Made by a program: the position numbers and the translations under genes. Below, one piece after another: positions 59,722 to 64,000 of a DNA stretch of 64,000 nucleotides; positions within the stretch are counted from its first letter, which is position 1, and each line of letters begins with the position of its first letter. The DNA comes from Bacilli bacterium (GTDB lineage: Bacteria > Bacillota_I > Bacilli_A > RFN20 > CAG-826): contig JAFSUM010000016.1 of the NCBI GenBank assembly GCA_017445245.1, forward strand, positions 31,201 through 95,200, read 5' to 3'. The notes beneath the pieces were generated by a model that saw only the letters and a list, made by a program, of their open reading frames with translations, did not search any database and was not told where the DNA came from.

Positions 59722-61971
59722 CTTCGCGTCGAGTTTGGCGAGATCGTAGACGTCTTTCATGTCCATCTCGACCATCGGGGTGGCCCCCGCCTCGGAATTG
59801 CGGTAGGTTCCATCCTTCAATTTCTCGGGGAATCCGATAAAGCCGTTGTATTGGAAGAAGAAACCCGTGATATCGCACCGCCTGGTCACGCCGCATCCTC
59901 CGCCGGCGGTCGGTTCGCCGATCGTCGTGGCATAGCCGCCGTTTTTGGCCGTTGTCGGGAAGATGTTTCCGGCGGAGAAACTTCCGCCTCCCTGGATGAC
60001 ATAATAATTGTATTTGCCTTTCCAGGTATCGCCCTCGCCACCGTAGACGCCGTCGGCGTTCAAATCGGCCTTGTAATGGACGTCGATGCGCGAACGGGAA
60101 ACGGAATTCTCGACGACGAGGCAGGGATCGTCGGTCATGATCGCGGAGATGAAAGGAACGAACATGACGTATCCGCCCGTGTTGAAACCGACGTCGAAGC
60201 AAACGTTTTTGATCGCGTCGTTCTTTTTGATTTCGTTCATCGCATAGCAAATGCCTTCGACGAAGTGGGCGGTCATCTTAGTGGTCAAAAACGCATCCAC
60301 GTCCTCCGTGTCTTGGGGAACCGTATAGGCGTCGATGCCTTTGAATTCCTTCTTGTAGTCGCAAAGGAACCCGGCAAAGGTGATGACGGCGGTCTCTCCT
60401 TGGACGTTCAGCGTCGTTCCTTTCAAAGAGGCGCCGGATTTCGCCTGGCTGACCCTGGCGACACCTTCTTGGTGACGGATGATGCGCTCGCCGGCATAGT
60501 CTTTATATTTGGCTCCGACGGAGACGCCGGGATGCAGCGAAGAGAAGCCTTCCGCGATAGGCGTGTAGTGGCTATCGCCCATCTTCCCGGAGACGAGGAA
60601 CTTCGCCAGCGTGTCCTGATAGGCTTCGATGCTTTTGCCTAAAAGCGCCTCTTTGTGGCCCAGGCGCTCGAATTCCGCGTCAAAGGATTCGATGCCGAGC
60701 ATGTTCTTTAGACCATATTGGTAATCGAAATCCATGCAGAACTGATAATAGGTCGCTTCCGCCATCGAAGCGGTGCGTTCGCTTTGGCGGTAATATCCGC
60801 CCGCGGAAAGGTCGATGTACTGGGTTTGTCTCCTTCCCATGCCCTCGGGGACGAATTCGGCGGCGATCAGGTCGCCTTCTAGTTTCCACGTCCCGCCGAA
60901 ATCGACCGAGCCGAGCAAATCGTCGCTTTTGATAGTCAGTTTCCCGTCGGAAGCGAAAACGGCTTCGCATTTGACGTCTTGCTTACGCATATCCTTCACG
61001 GTCGCCTCGAAGCGATATGCCTCCCCTTCTTTCGGGGCCGTTCGGGCGAAATGGGCCGAGGTGTCGACCGTGTCCTGATACGCCCAAAGGAAGCCGGAAT
61101 CGTTGGAATAGGCGCGGATAGTATTGGCTTGGGAACCGAGGAGGGAAGAACTATAGAAATCCTTTCCGTTATAGGCGAACGCGTTGCCCATCGGATTGAC
61201 GAGCAAGTGGGAAGCGAAGGAGAAAGGCACATAAAGATGTCCCTCCTGCTCGACGATTTCCATGTGGTATTTTGCTAACGGATAGACGGCGGTTTCGCCC
61301 TTTGCGAGGACTTTGGTCTTGTCCGAGGGAGTCAAATATTTGTAGGTGATGCCAGGGTCGACGAAGGTATCGACCTTCCCGTCGGAAAACTCGGCGTAGA
61401 AGGAATCAGCATCCTCGAGCTCGACGACTTGTTTTTCCACGTCGAAGTAGCAATGTCCGCCGAAAGAGGAGGCGAGGTCATAGCGCCCGTCATCCAAGCG
61501 TGTAAGATTGTGGTAACGGAGCGTCGGATCGAAAAGACGGCGGACGTGTTGGAATTCGTCTAGGTCTATATAAGGCACATCTTCATGGTTTTTGTGACGG
61601 TATGTCTTCAAAAACGGGTTGTTCTTCCCGTTTGCGTCGGTTAGAAACAGGTGGGACGTGGCACGGTATAGGGAGATCTTCTTCTCGATTGGGGCGACCG
61701 AACTCTCCTCCGATGAGGATGAAGGTTCTTCGGAGGAAGATGATGGTTCCTCCGAGGACGAAAGCTCTTCAGAGGAAGACGTTTTTTCCGAGGAAGACGA
61801 CGGCTCTTCTGAGGAAGGTATTTCTTCCGAAGAAGACTCAGACTCTTCCGAAGAAGGCGACATCGATGACGAAGAGTGAGACGAGGACGCGGAAGAGACC
61901 GAAGAAGATTGGATTGGGGCACCGCAACTTGCCAGCAATAAGGCAACGGCGAGGGGAAGATAGTGTTTCAT
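59701..61971 (-). CDS. Lipoprotein with C-terminal S41 (CtpA-like) peptidase domain
   Basis: The 756-residue protein has a lipoprotein signal (LPLAVALLLASCGAPIQS, Cys ~17) and an ~80-residue Ser/Glu/Pro linker. A middle part (about 100-420) follows without recognised domain, and then an S41-type protease domain (about 500-735) in which GGGSFSAGNIFPTTAK carries the likely catalytic Ser and GEPTAGGGCGVTR follows as in tail-specific proteases. A PDZ domain is not evident. The start at ATG 61971 is used because TAATAT ends five bases upstream (TTG at 61977 rejected). It probably cleaves peptides outside the cell. Linker composition resembles the BspA-like lipoprotein. Confidence 0.78.
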   Translation of the reverse strand: MKHYLPLAVALLLASCGAPIQSSSVSSASSSHSSSSMSPSSEESESSSEEIPSSEEPSSSSEKTSSSEELSSSEEPSSSSEEPSSSSEESSVAPIEKKISLYRATSHLFLTDANGKNNPFLKTYRHKNHEDVPYIDLDEFQHVRRLFDPTLRYHNLTRLDDGRYDLASSFGGHCYFDVEKQVVELEDADSFYAEFSDGKVDTFVDPGITYKYLTPSDKTKVLAKGETAVYPLAKYHMEIVEQEGHLYVPFSFASHLLVNPMGNAFAYNGKDFYSSSLLGSQANTIRAYSNDSGFLWAYQDTVDTSAHFARTAPKEGEAYRFEATVKDMRKQDVKCEAVFASDGKLTIKSDDLLGSVDFGGTWKLEGDLIAAEFVPEGMGRRQTQYIDLSAGGYYRQSERTASMAEATYYQFCMDFDYQYGLKNMLGIESFDAEFERLGHKEALLGKSIEAYQDTLAKFLVSGKMGDSHYTPIAEGFSSLHPGVSVGAKYKDYAGERIIRHQEGVARVSQAKSGASLKGTTLNVQGETAVITFAGFLCDYKKEFKGIDAYTVPQDTEDVDAFLTTKMTAHFVEGICYAMNEIKKNDAIKNVCFDVGFNTGGYVMFVPFISAIMTDDPCLVVENSVSRSRIDVHYKADLNADGVYGGEGDTWKGKYNYYVIQGGGSFSAGNIFPTTAKNGGYATTIGEPTAGGGCGVTRRCDITGFFFQYNGFIGFPEKLKDGTYRNSEAGATPMVEMDMKDVYDLAKLDAKLKQINA

Positions 61972-62167
61972 GCCCAATATTATCTCGCGCGAAAAGTCGT
62001 TCTTCTACGATTGAAAAGGGAAACGCTCAGGAATGAAACCCCTGGTATTGCAAACCCTGGTCGGGCCGAATTGGCGACACGTGCATCTATCTTTTGCGGC
62101 AGATATAGAGAAGAGGGCTCGTGGCTCCGAGCAATTCGCGGTTCGCATCCCCTAATAAATCAGAAAG

Positions 62168-62190
62168 AGGGCTGACGTTTGGCAGCCTTC
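62168..62190 (-). terminator. Weak terminator after small GTG-start ORF
   Basis: On the minus strand GGCTG and CAGCC form a short stem around CCAAACGT, followed by CTCTTTCT. Confidence 0.45.
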
Positions 62191-62208
62191 TTGATTCGAA
62201 TCGCGAAG

Positions 62209-62376
62209 TCAGTTCGAAATCTGATTATCGTTTTCGACTTCCTTCTCTTCCGTCTTTTCGGCATCGGCGTGGATCTCGTTCTTGTTCTCTTCGATTTTTT
62301 CCTCGACGACATCGCGATCCAGTTGGTTTTGGAATTCTTGCTGCACCTGTTTCTCGACCGGAGACTCGACTTTCAC
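62209..62376 (-). CDS. Possible 55-residue charged protein with strong ribosome binding site
   Basis: From a GTG at 62376, AAGGAGG lies four to five bases upstream. The peptide reads VKVESPVEKQVQQEFQNQLD, RDVVEEKIEENKNEIHADAE and KTEEKEVENDNQISN, and is probably helical and acidic. No family is recognised. It is followed by a weak terminator. The upstream ~150 bases are distinctly GC-rich compared with the rest, so it could be part of a foreign piece related to the IS66 fragment. Confidence 0.4.
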   Translation of the reverse strand: MKVESPVEKQVQQEFQNQLDRDVVEEKIEENKNEIHADAEKTEEKEVENDNQISN

Positions 62377-62580
62377 GGGGCCTCCTTGATCGGGCGGTCG
62401 AGTCGGACCTTCGTTCGAGGTATATATTTAGATATAGGGCTTTGGCTTGGGCGACGGGACGGGCGGCCGGGAAGCCGGGGTCGGACGAGGCGAAAGAAAA
62501 GGACCTGGTCGATGACCGGATCCGTCTATATTGTCGGTCGTCGGTCGGCTGGCTTAGCTATGAATGATCAGCTTTGGCCC
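62377..62580. other. GC-rich intergenic stretch without recognised features
   Basis: The stretch (especially 62440-62530) is much richer in G and C than the flanking genes, like the IS66 fragment at the window end. I see no convincing gene, promoter or RNA here; it may be residue of an insertion. Confidence 0.4.
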
Positions 62581-62645
62581 TTTTGTCTAAATACTTCCAT
62601 CCACTATTTTGTCGTACTATCACTCGTTCGCGAGCCCCTAAAAAG
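62581..62645. repeat. 65-bp interspersed repeat, copy B
   Basis: Matches 57564-57628 at 60 of 65 positions. Its last bases contain the stop codon of the RhuM-like gene at 62638, so the repeat borders that gene directly. Confidence 0.75.
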
Positions 62646-63510
62646 CGTTAATCCTGTTGATGATGGCGGCGACAAGTTGTTCATCGTTTAGCCTTGTGAT
62701 CGCAAACGTCTTTTTGCCTGCGCAATTTAAAGATGCTCCAAGGTGATATAGATCCCTATTATCGATAAGGATAAATCGGTCGTGGAACGAGTCGTCATCT
62801 TTCACAACCAAGCCCTCGTATTGGAGATTAAATGCGTTGACGTCATCTTGCGTCAGCTTGGCTTTCGTTGAAACGACCAACAAAAGTGAGACTCCATCGC
62901 TTTTGGACGAAAGGAAATCAAGCGCCTTCGCATCGGCATAAGGGTCTATGACAACGATGCTTGCCGTTGCCTTAGAGAGCAGTTCTTTGATAAAAACCCT
63001 GGCGTCTAGGTACTCGCCGTCAAAGAAGACCTTTTCTGATTCTGCTGTGTATTCGCTTTCGATTTTAGTTAATCTCGTGTCGATGCTTTCTACTTTATTT
63101 ATGAGATTAATATAGTTCTCGTTCGTCACCAAAGTTCGATTTCTATCAACCACATACCCCCGTAGCAAGTACTCTCTCAAGATCGAGTTCGCCCATTTTC
63201 GAAAAACGATTCCGTTTGGTGATTTGACGCGATAACCAACGGAAATGATCATATCCAAATCGTAAAATGCCACATCATATGTCTTACCGTCGGAGGCAGT
63301 AGTTGCATTTTTTGCAACAACTCGATTTGGGTCTAACTCCCCTTCTTTGAAGATGTTCCTAATATGCCTAGAAATAACCGATTTATCTCTCCCAAATAGA
63401 ATGCACATTTCATTTAAGGAGAGCCAAACAGTGTCCTCGCTAGGGGACACGTTCACGTCCAGCGTTAAACCATTTTGTTCAAATCGAACTAATTCATACT
63501 TATCGCTCAT
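62638..63510 (-). CDS. RhuM-family protein with C-terminal PLD-like domain
   Basis: The 290-residue protein opens with a RhuM domain (about 5-140; VWLSLNEMCILFGRDKSVIS, RHIRNIFKEGELDPNRV, FYDLDMIISVGYRVKSPNGI, FRKWANSILREYLLRGY), known from pathogenicity islands and phage-like elements. It closes with a phospholipase-D-like region (about 170-288; IVVIDPYADAKALDFL, FHDRFILIDNRDLYHLGASL) containing one HxR/HDRF motif. This fused form is common in bacterial genomes, usually with accessory DNA; its role is unknown. GGGAG lies upstream of the ATG. The truncated IS66 copy begins 30 bases beyond its start. Confidence 0.83.
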   Translation of the reverse strand: MSDKYELVRFEQNGLTLDVNVSPSEDTVWLSLNEMCILFGRDKSVISRHIRNIFKEGELDPNRVVAKNATTASDGKTYDVAFYDLDMIISVGYRVKSPNGIVFRKWANSILREYLLRGYVVDRNRTLVTNENYINLINKVESIDTRLTKIESEYTAESEKVFFDGEYLDARVFIKELLSKATASIVVIDPYADAKALDFLSSKSDGVSLLLVVSTKAKLTQDDVNAFNLQYEGLVVKDDDSFHDRFILIDNRDLYHLGASLNCAGKKTFAITRLNDEQLVAAIINRINAF

Positions 63511-63541
63511 TCGCTTGGTCTCCCATTAAACCTCTCTTTAA

Positions 63542-64000
63542 GACGATTTCGCCGGATGGGTCGAATGCGACGACTACCCCGGCTACGACAGGCTCAGGAA
63601 GGGCCGGCCCAACGTGAGGCTGCAGAGGTGCTGGGCCCACGCGAGGAGGAAGTTCGCCGACATCGTCAAGGGAATGCCCCAGAAGGCCAGGCCGAAGTCC
63701 GTCGCGTTCGCGGTGATGTCCGAGATGGACTCGCTCTTCGAAATCGAGAGGAAAGCCCACGAGGACAGGCTTTTCGGCCGCGGCCTGCTCGACGTCAGGG
63801 AACGCGAGGAAAGGCCCATAATCGACCGCGTAAAGGCCTTGGTTTTCGGCACGGAGGCCAAGAAGGGAAGCGCCCTGGAAGGCGCGCTGAACTACGTCAG
63901 GAAGGTATGGGACGACCTGCTGCCATATCTTTCCGAACCCTATCTCGAGCTTTCGAACAACCTGGCCGAGAGGTGCGTCAAGCCCTTCGTCGTCGCCAGG
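63542..64000 (+). mobile_element. IS66-family transposase (TnpC), 5'-truncated, runs off window
   Basis: The 153 codons in frame from 63542 read GWVECDDYPGYDRLRKGRPN, LQRCWAHARRKFADIVKGMP, and later SNNLAERCVKPFVVAR, the DDE-type core and C-terminal signature of IS66 TnpC. An in-frame TAA at 63539 lies immediately before it and the N-terminal half is missing, so this is a truncated copy. Base composition is clearly more GC-rich than the neighbouring RhuM gene. Confidence 0.88.

Noticed and set aside
62179..62691. 170-codon plus-strand frame with hydrophobic start
   Set aside because: Its hydrophobic part is the complement of the acidic minus-strand frame at 62209-62376, and its end runs into the repeat and the RhuM gene.
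1..64000. CRISPR arrays, rRNA and tRNA genes
   Set aside because: No regularly spaced repeats, no rRNA-like stretches and no cloverleaf with a TTCGA-type arm in a plausible context were found by eye.

Overview
The window looks like a chromosomal segment of an uncultured Bacillota (Bacilli-like, low-GC relatives; roughly half GC here). The evidence is a TasA/camelysin-type secretion system with a SipW-type signal peptidase, Ser/Glu-rich lipoproteins, a BspA-like leucine-rich-repeat lipoprotein, Nif11-type RiPP precursors and GEMM-I riboswitches. TGG encodes Trp and TGA, TAG and TAA are all used as stops, so the code is standard. No rRNA, tRNA or CRISPR array was seen. The taxonomic placement is inference.

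Layout. 1-2.1 kb: a 5' piece of a FecCD-type ABC permease, a divergent TetR regulator, and an MNT nucleotidyltransferase gene (with fused HTH) next to a twice-frameshifted HepT. 2.1-18.2 kb (minus strand): one tightly packed ten-gene operon that starts with a sigma-A promoter and a cyclic-di-GMP-I (GEMM-I) riboswitch. It encodes four SipW-dependent fibre-like proteins, a membrane-anchored McrB-like AAA+ ATPase, a DUF2357-like protein with three tandem copies of a ~115-residue domain, a signal peptidase, two membrane GGDEF/EAL proteins (one with an intact EAL, one degenerate) and a nucleoside-phosphorylase-fold protein. 18.3-21 kb: a small membrane protein, a fifth fibre-like protein and a diguanylate cyclase. 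21-23.4 kb: TtcA-like and IMP dehydrogenase. 23.5-30 kb (plus strand): a second GEMM-I riboswitch with an overlapping terminator, a further SipW-type exported protein, a 1417-residue exported protein and a GGDEF protein.

30-45 kb: mostly single genes: a broken GNAT, a Na/Pi cotransporter, an ArsB/NhaD-like permease, an XRE-TPR regulator, another GGDEF protein, lipoproteins, a large GT-C-like membrane protein and a REC-GGDEF-EAL protein. 45.6-57.4 kb (minus strand): a RiPP (NHLM/Nif11-type) locus. It has four leader-peptide precursors, three with zinc-ribbon-like CxxC cores, a radical SAM-SPASM enzyme, an HlyD-like protein, a C39-peptidase ABC exporter, a second ABC exporter, and then a STAS protein and a SpoIIE-phosphatase/HATPase protein in the same operon. 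HipA-like and AbiEii-like genes sit among the precursors. 57.7-64 kb: membrane proteins, an S41-protease lipoprotein, a RhuM-PLD protein and a truncated IS66 transposase.

How it fits together (inference). Six GGDEF/EAL proteins and two c-di-GMP riboswitches surround the fibre genes, so the 2-30 kb region reads as a c-di-GMP-controlled surface-fibre assembly system whose own operons encode proteins that make, break and perhaps sense the signal. Many monocistronic genes or first genes have a -10 element 3-11 bases before the start codon and no Shine-Dalgarno, which suggests widespread leaderless mRNAs. Internal operon genes mostly rely on ATGA-type overlaps or clear ribosome binding sites.
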